Part shown: piece by piece, positions 1 to 9,760 of the stretch | How the letters are laid out: each line of letters starts with the position of its first letter | How positions within the stretch are numbered: the first letter of the stretch is position 1 | Source of the DNA: Struthio camelus | Lineage: Eukaryota; Chordata; Aves; Struthioniformes; Struthionidae | Assembly (NCBI RefSeq): GCF_040807025.1 | Contig: NC_090943.1 | Coordinates: forward strand, 7,054,356-7,118,355 | Length of the DNA stretch: 64,000 nt | Direction: 5' to 3' | The notes under the pieces: generated by a model | What the model was told of the DNA's origin: nothing | The model's database searches: none | What the model saw: only the letters and a program-made list of their open reading frames with translations | Position numbers and translations under genes: made by a program

Positions 1-3000
1 ATGAGAAGAGATTAAGGCTCGAGTTACACAGGAAAGCACAAGCCCGGCTCGCACAGGCACGCTGGGCAATGAAGCCTCATCCTCATCCCTGCGATGACCT
101 GGCTCGGGGTCCAACCCTGGTGCAAACGGGTTGCAACCCCATGTTTTCCATAGCACAGATAGGCAGATGAGGAGAGGATCCAGCCCTGTAGGTTTTTTCC
201 TTCTCCTCCCTACTGGGCTGGAAAGCCGAAAGTGAAGGAGCCCCGGGAAGTCCTCAATGTTCGAGCAGGAACCAGAGTCAAGGTTGGTCGGCCAGAGTTT
301 CACCCTATTAATAAACGAGCAACACGCTGGTGACACGCTAGATCTGATGCCCTTTCATCACCCCGTACACCCTGAATCTCTTGTTATCTTTAGAAAGGCA
401 AACCCTTCTCCCTTTATTTCAAAGGGAATTATAACAAAGAGCAATATTCTTTTTTCTCGGTAGAGGGAAGTGTTGGCTAAACTGAGCATTACACACAACT
501 ACCTCCTGGCACCCCGTATTAAAGGAAGCTTCTCACGCCATCAATATTAGGCAGTGAAAGGCTTTATAGAAAGCCCTATGGCTACAAATCTGTGGAAATC
601 AGAAGCACTTCACTGAGCATCAGCAGGTGTCATGTCAGGGTAAAACCTTTCAAATTTCAAAGAAAAATACTTTTTTTGTGAAATGGCTTTTTTGCAGAAA
701 AAATAATTCTGAAGAAGTGTATTTTTTAACAAAAACGGCAAAGACAGTGTTCTAAACTGAAACTGTTTTCCAAACCATCACAATTTCAGGAACTGCACCT
801 TTTTCAATGTCTTTATTTCCTTAAAAAGGCAGTAACAAATGTATGGGGATTTAGGATAAGAGGAAGGTTTTATAAATATCCTGGAAAAATATAAATATAT
901 ATATTCTTAGCAACCAGCCCTGCTGATTGTAATCCCTTTAAAAAAAGCAGTGATTGCTTCGCGGTAAAAAGGTATGTTTTTTTGAGAGAAGTGAAAGGAA
1001 AGATGACATCAGCTGATCTCCCGCATAGTATTTGTTTTGCTGCTGGTACTTACTTTCGTCTGACATACCCTGGGTTTCAGTTGATTTGTCTAAACTTTTT
1101 CACAGATGTTCAGTAAGCCAACATTACCTGAATATTTCTTTCAGAAAGGAAGATTTTGGCAAGGCAAGTGTACATTTTAAATCAATTTTATCCCTCTAAT
1201 CAGTCTGTTCGTAGGGTTCCAGTTAACATGGGGGCTGCTTTGCGGCTGGTTGTTTGCAATACCAGTTGCTCGTGGCCCAAACATGCTCCCCACTTGCTGC
1301 CTGAGTTCAACACTGCACAAATCCAGAACGCGCCGCCGAAGGTGCTGCCTCCAGTGCATGCTCTTGTCTTGCTTTTCTGCATCTCGTGAAGCGATGCTCA
1401 AAGGCAAGGCAATTTAGAAATGGGAATTCAAATAACGCGCATGCATTTGAACAGAAAACTGGGAGGAGGTGTGGTTTTCTAGGCTAGGAAATTAGGAGAT
1501 GGGAAATGGGGGATTCTCTCCGTCCTCCTGCTGGCATGAAATAAATTTGACAAGCACTTTCCTCTTCATGTCCTTTTTCCTGCCTTTAGTTCATCTTCTT
1601 AATTTCCTTTGTAAATATTTCTGTGTCTTCTATAAGCTGGGCTCAGACCGAACTAATTCCATTGCTACCGGAACAAGGATCTGCTAATGTTAGGAGCAAT
1701 TTCTCAGTTTTTAAAGACAAATGAAACAAAGATAGGTGCTCCCGGTGTTTCACCGGGATGTATCAGTGTGTTTTCTTCTTCCATAACAAGGTCATAGAGT
1801 TGAATGTTTAGAGTTGTGTTACCTGTTACGGAGGTGGTAACCAGAGGATGGGACTAAGGATGAATATAAAGCTAGAGGGCTTGCTCCTTTGTTTCACACA
1901 AACTTTGCCTGAGATCCCACCTACCGCTCAACGAAGCAGAGCCGTTGGCAGTCCCGTGCAGCAGGATCTCGGAGAGCAGCAATTGACTGCAACAGTGTGT
2001 GTGTCCGACAACAAGGACTGATGTTTTGGCAGCCTTGAAGTGCATTAGGTAAAACTGGCCGTGAAGGATACTGAAGGTGAGACAATGGCCGGAGACCTTG
2101 GGGCAGGTTGGAGGCCTGCCTGGAGTGAGGACTGCATTGGAGATAATCTCTGCGACGACTCCTAAGGAAGTACAATTTTCAGAAGTGACGTAAGCTACAT
2201 CGTAAAAGTCAGTGTGTGTTGGAAGTGCTTTAAAGTGCTGCAAAAGAGCTCTTCTGCTTCTGGGGGAGGGCAGTACCTGCAGGGATGTGGCAGCACAACA
2301 GGATGGGCCTGGTGGCTCTCCGAGTTGCCAAATCCTCCGATTTTGCCTCTGTGCTGTCTTCTGCCCACTTCAGCTCCTCATGAAAATATCCTTCCCTTTG
2401 CACAGCCACAGTTCAGCCCCACACTGCGTGATTAAAAAGTCAAGCCTTTCCCTTAGGCTTAGTTTTCCTTTATCGCTCACCTTGCATGGCTTTCCATGCT
2501 TCTGCACCTCTCCAGGCTTTCAGGGATTGTTTTGCCACCGGGGAGCTCCCAGCGGGGAACCATCCATCCTGCATGTCCATTTCTAGTTGACATTTCCCTC
2601 TATCCCCCTTCATTCTTGTTCTTCATTTTCCAGCCCAATAGCTGGCCAGCCTCCATCCCCTCTTCTCAGCTCCCTCTCTTCTCCTTAGCTGTCTCACCTG
2701 GCTTTTCCCATCATACACATTGTCATCTTTTCCACCACTTTTGGATCTTGCTCACTCCAGGCTCCATCCCCCAGTTTTAACTCCTCTCTTTTTCCTCTCA
2801 GAGCTCACGCACCATTTTTATGACAAATGAATGCAGGATTGCTCTTTGTAGGCATAGCGCAGTTTCACCCAGGGTCCCTCTTCCCATCTTCTTCCCTCGG
2901 GAAGAGGATAAGCACGGGACAGCAGCACATCCCCTGATTAACGATATGTTAGCTGCAGAAGTAATGCTTTGGTGAATTTTGGACTCCATCACTTGATATA

Positions 3001-3949
3001 ATTTCTTTTGATGTGAACATGTTCTTCATGAGAAAAGGACGGAGACCTGCTCTCTCTCTACCTTTCCGGGCTATTGCTACTCTTTTAGATCTTTTTGTAG
3101 CCTCCTCAGTTCTTTTCTGGGCAACCTACTCCTTCCTCCCTACCTTTTTTCTTGATCGCTACCAAGCATGGCGCGGCTGTCACGGGAGTGTTTATTATAA
3201 CTCCAGACTCTCATTCCCAAGTAGTAATAGCTACTTCAGAGCCCTTCACTGTGCAAGTAAAGCTGTGCCCATTTTTTCCTTTTAGACACTATTTTATCCT
3301 GCTCAGTCAGTATTGTGAGGTCTTTTTACAGTTCTTCACGAGTTTATTTTCATTTTACCACCCCGAATACTTCAACAGTGACAGCAAACTCTGTCACCCC
3401 GTTCTCCACCTCCTGTCATGAGCGCTGAAGAAGGCAAGGTGTGGCATGGTTTTGCCGGGACTCTGCTGCTGACCTCCCCCCACCGTGAACATCGACACTG
3501 AATTCCTGCCTTTTACCCTCAGTCTTGTAAGCAGTAGTTTTTCCCCGCATGGAGAACCTTAGCAATTTCCCCATGCCAGCTCAGTTTCTGTAAAAGCCAC
3601 TTCTTCTGTTCATTGGGAACTTTAAATCAAAGCCTAAACTTTACAATTTCAATAACTTGAGAAAAATGCAGCCGAACAAAACCCAGCCTCGCATCTGCTC
3701 CTTGAGTCCCGAGGCGCCCTGCCAAGGAGCTGGAGTCGCCGGGCTGCTCCCGCGGCATGGCGGGGAGCAGCAGGTCCGCATGGTGCCTGCCCCTGACCCC
3801 TGTCCCCCTCTCCCCTGCGAGGCTGCTCCCTTCCTGCCCTGGCTCCCCTAGTGCCTCTCCTCCCTGCTCTGTCCCTCTGGCCCCGTCCGCTCCCTCTGAC
3901 CCCAAACCCGGGTGGTTCTCCTCGCTGCCTAGTCCAGCCCCTGCAGGCT
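1..3949. other. Non-coding flank, no gene recognised
   Basis: No exon, RNA gene or clear transposon could be supported here. Open frames are short, lack recognisable domains and overlap on both strands. The + strand becomes noticeably pyrimidine-rich around 2400-2800, well before the large CT array. If synteny is as in human, where SCN10A lies upstream of SCN5A in the same orientation, a neighbouring sodium channel gene might end to the left; no such exon was seen here. Confidence 0.5.
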
Positions 3950-6900
3950 GCCCACAGCTCCAGCCCTCCTTCTTCCCCAGCCCTCCTTCCTCCCCTCCCT
4001 CTTTCCTCCCCCATCCTTCCCCTGACTCTATCCCTCCATCCACCCGTCCCTCTTTCCTTCCTATCCTTCCTCCTTCCCTGTCCTCTACATCCCTCCTTCC
4101 TTCTTCCCAGTCCTTCCCCATCTTCCCCCATGCCTCTTTCCTTCCCACGCCTCTTCCACCCCATTCTTCCCCATCCTCCCTTCCTCCTCCTTTCCCACCC
4201 CTCTTTCCTCCCCATCCTTCCTCCCCATCCCTCCTTCCTCCCCATCCTTCTTCCCTATCCTTCCCCATCGCTCCTTTCTCCCCATCCTTCCTGCCTTTTC
4301 TTCCTCCCCATCCTTCCCCTATCCTTCCTTCCTCCTCACCTTTTCCCCATTCCTCCTTTCTCCCCATCCTTCTTCCCCATCCTTCCTCCCCATCCTTTCC
4401 TCATCTCTCCTTCTTCCCCATCCTTCTTCCCCATCCTTCCCCCATCCCTCCTTCCTCCCCATCCTTTCCTCATCTCTCCTTCTTCCCCATCCCACCCTCC
4501 CCCTCATCCTTCCCCCATCCCTCCTTCCCCATCCCTCCTTCCTCCCCATCCTTCCCCATCTCTCCTTCCTCTGCATCCTTCCCCCATCCCTCCTTCCTCC
4601 CCATCCTTCTCCCTTTCCTTCCTCCCCATCTCGCTTTCCTTCCCCATCCTTCCTCCTCATTCCTCCTTCCTCCCCATCCTGCTCCCTTTCCTTCCTCCCC
4701 ATCCCACCTTCCTTCCCCATCCTACCTTCCCCCATCCCTCCTTCCTCCCCATCCTTCCCCATCTCTCCTTCCTCCATATCCTTCCCCCATCCCTCCTTCC
4801 TCCCCATCCTTCTCTCTTTCCTTCCTCCAATCTCACCTTCCTTCCCCATCCTTCCTCCCCATCCTTCTCCCTTTCCTTCCTCCCAATCTCACCTTCCTTC
4901 CCCATCCTTCCTCCCCATCCTTCCTTCCTCCCCATCCTTCTCCCTTTCCTTCCTCCCTGTCCCTCCTTCCTCCCCATCCTTCTCCCTTTCCTTCCTCTCT
5001 ATCCCTCCTTCCTCCCCATCCTTCCTTTCTCCCCATCCTTCTCCCTTTCCTTCCTTCCCATCCCACCTTCCTTCCCCATCCTTCCTCCCCATTCCTCCTT
5101 CCTCCCCATCATTCCTCCCCATCCTGCCTTCCTCTGCATCCTTCCCCCATCTCTCCTTCCTCCGCATCCTTCCCCCATCTCTCCTTCCTCCCCATCCTTC
5201 CCCCATTCCTCCTTCCTCCCTATCCTTCTCCCTTTCCTTCCTTCCCATCCCATCTTCCTTCCCATCCTTCCCCCATCCCTCCTTCCTCCCCATCCTTCTC
5301 CCTTTCCTTCCTTCCCATCCCACCTTCCTTCCCATCCTTCCCCCATCCCTCCTTCCTCCCCATCCTTCCCCCATCCCTCCTTCCTCCCCATCCTTCTCCC
5401 TTTCCTTCCTTCCCATCCCATCTTCCTTCCCATCCTTCCCCCATCCCTCCTTCCTTCCCATCCTTCTCCCTTTCCTTCCTTCCCATCCCTCCTTCCTCCC
5501 CATCCTTCCCCCATCCCTCCTTCCTCCCCATCCTTCTCCCTTTCCTTCCTTCCCATCCCTCCTTCCTCCCCATCCTTCCCCCATCCCTCCTTCCTCCCCA
5601 TCCTTCTCCCTTTCCTTCCTTCCCATCCCTCCTTCCTCCCCATCCTTCCCCCATCCCTCCTTCCTTCCCATCCTTCCCCCATCCCTCCTTCCTTCCCATC
5701 CTTCTCCCTTTCCTTCCTTCCCATCCCTCCTTCCTTCCCATCCTTCCCCCATCCCTCCTTCCTTCCCATCCTTCTCCCTTTCCTTCCTTCCCATCCCATC
5801 TTCCTTCCCATCCTTCCCCCATCCCTCCTTCCTCCCCATCCTTCTCCCTTTCCTTCCTTCCCATCCCTCCTTCCTCCCCATCCTTCCCCCATCCCTCCTT
5901 CCTTCCCATCCTTCCCCCATCCCTCCTTCCTTCCCATCCTTCTCCCTTTCCTTCCTTCCCATCCCTCCTTCCTCCCCATCCTTCCCCCATCCCTCCTTCC
6001 TCCCCATCCTTCTCCCTTTCCTTCCTTCCCATCCCTCCTTCCTCCCCATCCTTCCCCCATCCCTCCTTCCTCCCCATCCTTCTCCCTTTCCTTCCTTCCC
6101 ATCCCATCTTCCTTCCCATCCTTCCCCCATCCCTCCTTCCTTCCCATCCTTCCCCCATCCCTCCTTCCTTCCCATCCTTCTCCCTTTCCTTCCTTCCCAT
6201 CCCTCCTTCCTTCCCATCCTTCCCCCATCCCTCCTTCCTTCCCATCCTTCTCCCTTTCCTTCCTTCCCATCCCATCTTCCTTCCCATCCTTCCCCCATCC
6301 CTCCTTCCTCCCCATCCTTCTCCCTTTCCTTCCTTCCCATCCCTCCTTCCTCCCCATCCTTCCCCCATCCCTCCTTCCTCCCCATCCTTCTCCCTTTCCT
6401 TCCTTCCCATCCCTCCTTCCTCCCCATCCTTCCCCCATCCCTCCTTCCTCCCCATCCTTCTCCCTTTCCTTCCTTCCCATCCCTCCTTCCTCCCCATCCT
6501 TCCCCCATCCCTCCTTCCTCCCCATCCTTCTCCCTTTCCTTCCTTCCCATCCCTCCTTCCTCCCCATCCTTCCCCCATCCCTCCTTCCTTCCCATCCTTC
6601 TCCCTTTCCTTCCTTCCCATCCCTCCTTCCTCCCCATCCTTCCCCCATCCCTCCTTCCTCCCCATCCTTCTCCCTTTCCTTCCTTCCCATCCCTCCTTCC
6701 TCCCCATCCTTCCCCCATCCCTCCTTCCTCCCCATCCTTCTCCCTTTCCTTCCTTCCCATCCCTCCTTCCTCCCCATCCTTCCCCCATCCCTCCTTCCTT
6801 CCCATCCTTCTCCCTTTCCTTCCTTCCCATCCCTCCTTCCTCCCCATCCTTCCCCCATCCCTCCTTCCTCCCCATCCTTCTCCCTTTCCTTCCTTCCCAT

Positions 6901-6985
6901 CCCTCCTTCCTCCCCATCCTTCCCCCATCCCAATTTCCTCCCCATCCTTCCCCCATCCCTCCTTCCTCCCCCTCCCTCCTTCCTC
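3950..6985. repeat. 3-kb polypyrimidine tandem array with 70/98-bp higher-order units
   Basis: The + strand is almost purely C and T, broken mainly by the A of a recurring CCATCC motif. The left part (to about 5200) is irregular, built from short CATCCTTCCTCCC-like pieces. From about 5221 to 6950 it is a higher-order repeat. The landmark CATCCTTCTCCC (or its one-base variant at 5221) recurs at 5221, 5291, 5389, 5459, 5529, 5599, 5697, 5767, 5837, 5935, 6005, 6075, 6173 and then every 70 bp to 6873. That makes 23 copies: 18 steps of 70 bp and 4 of 98 bp, the longer step carrying one extra 28-bp module. The last eleven copies are strictly periodic, so homogenisation increases towards the CpG island. 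The long open frames crossing the array on both strands are artefacts: a strand of C and T with rare A, and its complement, can hardly make stop codons. The complementary strand is G-rich and may form G-quadruplex, triplex or R-loop structures (inference). Confidence 0.97.
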
Positions 6986-7041
6986 CCCGCTCCCCACCCC
7001 CTCTCCTCCCCCGGTTCCTCCCCCCGCTCCGCCGCCGCTGG

Positions 7042-7056
7042 CCGGCAGGGGGCGCC
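7042..7056 (+). promoter_or_regulatory. CTCF-like binding motif
   Basis: The 15-mer CCGGCAGGGGGCGCC matches the CTCF core consensus CCASYAGRGGGCRSY at all but one position (G in place of A at position 3). It sits at the junction between the CT array and the CpG island. The match is by eye. Occupancy cannot be inferred from sequence alone, especially in a CpG island where methylation controls binding. Confidence 0.5.
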
Positions 7057-7199
7057 GCGGTGCCGATGCCGGTGCCGGTGCCGGCGGCTGGGCGGGCCGG
7101 GCCGGGCCGGGGCGGTGCCGGCGGCGGGGCGGGGCGGGCGGCGGCACCGCCCCGCGCTCCCCCCCCGCCCCGCTCTCCCCCCGCCTGCGCGGGGCTGCG

Positions 7200-7419
7200 C
7201 GGGGCGGCACCGAGCACACGGCGGCGGCACCGCCGAGCCGGGCAGCCTGGGAGCGGCGGCGGCCGGCGGGGAGGGCAGCGGCGCGCCGCCGCGGCGCGGA
7301 GCGCACCGAGCACCATGGCCCTGGCCGCGGGGAGTGCTCACGCGGGGACTAAAACTCTGTGGATACAATGAAGTGAATCTGGGACTCTTGGTTTAGCGGG
7401 GAAAATTAAATAAACCAAT
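7200..7419 (+). other. Candidate noncoding first exon ending at a strong splice donor
   Basis: A donor matching U1 well (CAAT followed by GTAAGT at 7420-7425) lies just downstream of the first CpG-dense block. The left boundary given is arbitrary, because a transcription start cannot be read from sequence. If used, it would let transcripts from this island splice onto the SCN5A 5'UTR acceptor near 47940, giving an intron of about 40 kb. There is no long open frame; the ATG at 7315 opens only a short one. This is a hypothesis. Confidence 0.25.
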
Positions 7420-7788
7420 GTAAGTTCCTCTTTTTTGCTTGTTCGCTAATAAAAAGGACGCCACGAAGAAGTCCGGTTCGAAGCGTGCCTGAGGAGGAGG
7501 AATTTCCCCTTGCCCTGCTTGGAGACCCAAACTTTCCCCGCTAGCCGGGAGAGCCGGTAGCGCCGCGTCCCGCTCCCCTTCCCCCGCGCCCCTCGCCGGG
7601 TGCCGCTTCGGGCCGTCCCGCGTGGGGAGGGTGGCGGGGAGGCTGGCGCGGCAGGTGCGAGAAGCGGCCGGCGGAGCGGCCAGGCTCGCCCCCCGGGGTG
7701 CTAAGGCTGAGGTTTGGCTGCTGAGGGGTAACTCTTGCTGCGAGTCGAGCTGGTTTCCCTCGGGCTTCTGCATCTGAAACTGCCGCTG

Positions 7789-7842
7789 ATAATAATAATT
7801 AATAATAATAATGATAGTAATAATAATAACAATAGCAACAAC
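7789..7842. repeat. AAT-type microsatellite
   Basis: An imperfect run of AAT triplets (AATAATAATT, then AATAATAATAATGATAGTAATAAT-like interruptions) directly follows the CpG island. It is low-complexity with no coding signal. Confidence 0.85.
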
Positions 7843-9572
7843 ACGGAGGATACTCAGCAAATAGTTTGGTGAATGTAATGTGGTAGCAGATGTGTTTGAA
7901 CGGAAATTTAGTAGCACATTGGGAAGGGAAGAAATTAATTCGGGGGGGTATTTCCATGGTGGCAAGGAAAATTTATCATTCTTCTATAAGACTATTACTG
8001 ATATTATTTGTTGTAAGAACTGACATAATATATTATGTGTATATGTCGCTCACTTCAAAGGGCTGCCCCTTGGAGGCCCTGCTTTAAATATATGGATTTT
8101 TTAACCAGCCCAAATCAAAAACTCTACTTGACTTGTACAAATAAAAGAAAAGCACAGAGAGCTGTGCTGCGCTCTGGCAAGGTGATCATGATTTTATCAA
8201 GACAGCCTAGAGGGGAACAGGGACATACTCGGAGCACCGTACGAGATAACGAAATCTGAATTAAAACAAAACTTACGCAACCAGACTGTGACTGCAATGG
8301 GAATATTTTTTTTTTTCCCCCTGGGAGATTGGGATGAGGAGGAGGAGGAGGAGATGAGCTTCTAAAAAGCAGAGGTGCACACAGGCGACACACGCACAGC
8401 AACAGGTCTCATTTTGCCTGGAAAGGAGGAGTTGAGGTTAGCGGGTGCTTCAGCTGAGCCTTTCCAGCTGTGCCCGGGGCAGGTGCTGACCCCGGAGACG
8501 GGTGCCGGGAGCGAACCTGGTGGCCCCCATGTCCCCCACCTCCCGGGGGACCAACAACTCTTCCTGAAAGACCGGTCATAAACACTGCGATTCAAAGAGG
8601 ATTTGTCAATACTAAAAATAAACAGGCCCGCAGATGTGTCCTGTAGGGTCATGTGCGGTTTCAACACTTTCAGGGCTGCTCTGCTGATTTCCCCATTTTG
8701 CGTGTGTGTGTGCCTGTGTCCTGTCCAAGGTGCTGAAGTGCATTTTGCTGTCATTTCCGAGGATTTAAGGGTTTTGCACAGGTGATTGCTGCAGGCTTCC
8801 TCTCGTGTTAAAGCGGTGCAGTTTGAGTTGGAGGGTACCTCCTGGGTGGTGCCAAGAGGAAGCAGGGATGTGTTTTCAGACACGTATATTTGATCCGTCC
8901 TTTTGGCGTGGGAAAGCAGGCCAGGTGGAGTCGCAGATGGATCCGGCAGATCCTATAAGCTTTTGGTGGCAGAGAATTGAAAAGGTCAGAGCTGCAGGGC
9001 AGTGGGGAGTGGATCTCCCTTTGTGCTAATGGGCCAAAAACGTGGTGCATTTGAGGATGTTGCTGCTGTTGGTTTGAGTATGTTGCCTTCAGTGAGACAT
9101 TAGCTGGTTCCAAAAAAACAGAGGGAAGCTCCATGTCGGGGACGGGATGGGATGAGAATGATACAAATGGGATGGGAGTGATGATTTTGGAAATACTCTT
9201 TTCTGGTGTAAGCCTTTTCATATGGTTACCAAAGTTGAACGGGACCTTTAGAAACAGAGGCTACTTAAGAAAAGAGTCTATTTTGGGGGGTAAGTGTCTG
9301 AACAAGTGAACAATATAAATGGAAGCCCGTGGTGCAAGTTGTGATATTTTTAGATTTATGCCAAAATATCTGAGTAGTATGTAATTCTTTGTATGAAACG
9401 GATCACAGTGTTGCCAGAAATAATCACAGAAGAATATGATACTTAACTTGTACATGATTGGAGATCGGTGTTGTGACATGTGGTTTTTCTCAGTTCTTGA
9501 TATTAATCTGAAGCTATCCATAATACAGTTTGTACTTCTGTCTGAGACTCTCAAGGGGCTCTGCAACCACAA

Positions 9573-9640
9573 AGGGTCAAATTCTGATACCCATGTTCGC
9601 ATGGAGAAGTAGTTTACACTGCAAGGAGTGCTGCAGATTT
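9573..9640. mobile_element. Degraded palindromic MITE fragment
   Basis: The stretch beginning GGTCAAATTCTGATACCCA, followed by a short CACTGCAAGGAGTG-type section, resembles one arm and the centre of the palindromic MITEs common in sauropsid genomes (often called Chompy-like; recalled from memory). It is diverged and only part of the element is evident. Confidence 0.4.
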
Positions 9641-9687
9641 AAAGCATGCCAAAACTCTGTACAGTATGATAGAGAACTGATATTGTT

Positions 9688-9760
9688 TCATACCCTCATT
9701 TCAGAGGAGGTTAAATCATTTGTCAGAGATCGCAGAGGAATTCAGTTACATCATTGGGTA
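9688..9760 (+). mobile_element. MIR/CORE-SINE-like fragment
   Basis: The order of motifs CCTCATTTCAGAGGAGG, TAAATCATTTGTCAGAGATC and CGCAGAGGAATTCAG follows the conserved part of MIR-type SINEs (bases for 'cattttacagaggagg ... gtcac..cag'). It is old and truncated, with no target-site duplication visible. Confidence 0.45.

Larger units (their letters stand above)
6985..7735. promoter_or_regulatory. CpG island, TATA-less promoter candidate
   Basis: Dense CpG and GC runs occupy about 7020-7320 and again 7480-7710, separated by a more AT-rich stretch. GC boxes of the GGGGCGGGGC type lie near 7125-7140, with inverse GC boxes around 7155-7180, and no TATA box was seen. The island begins directly where the polypyrimidine array ends. 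No coding exon was recognised on either strand. The nearest gene is SCN5A, whose first coding exon lies about 40 kb to the right on the + strand. Human SCN5A is known to have a GC-rich promoter and a noncoding first exon, so this is a reasonable but unproven promoter candidate. A divergent non-coding transcript is an alternative. Confidence 0.65.

Noticed and set aside
3757..7396. Giant proline/serine-rich and glycine/arginine-rich reading frames on both strands
   Set aside because: They arise from nearly stop-free polypyrimidine composition in a tandem array, occur in several frames at once and have no domain or splice context.
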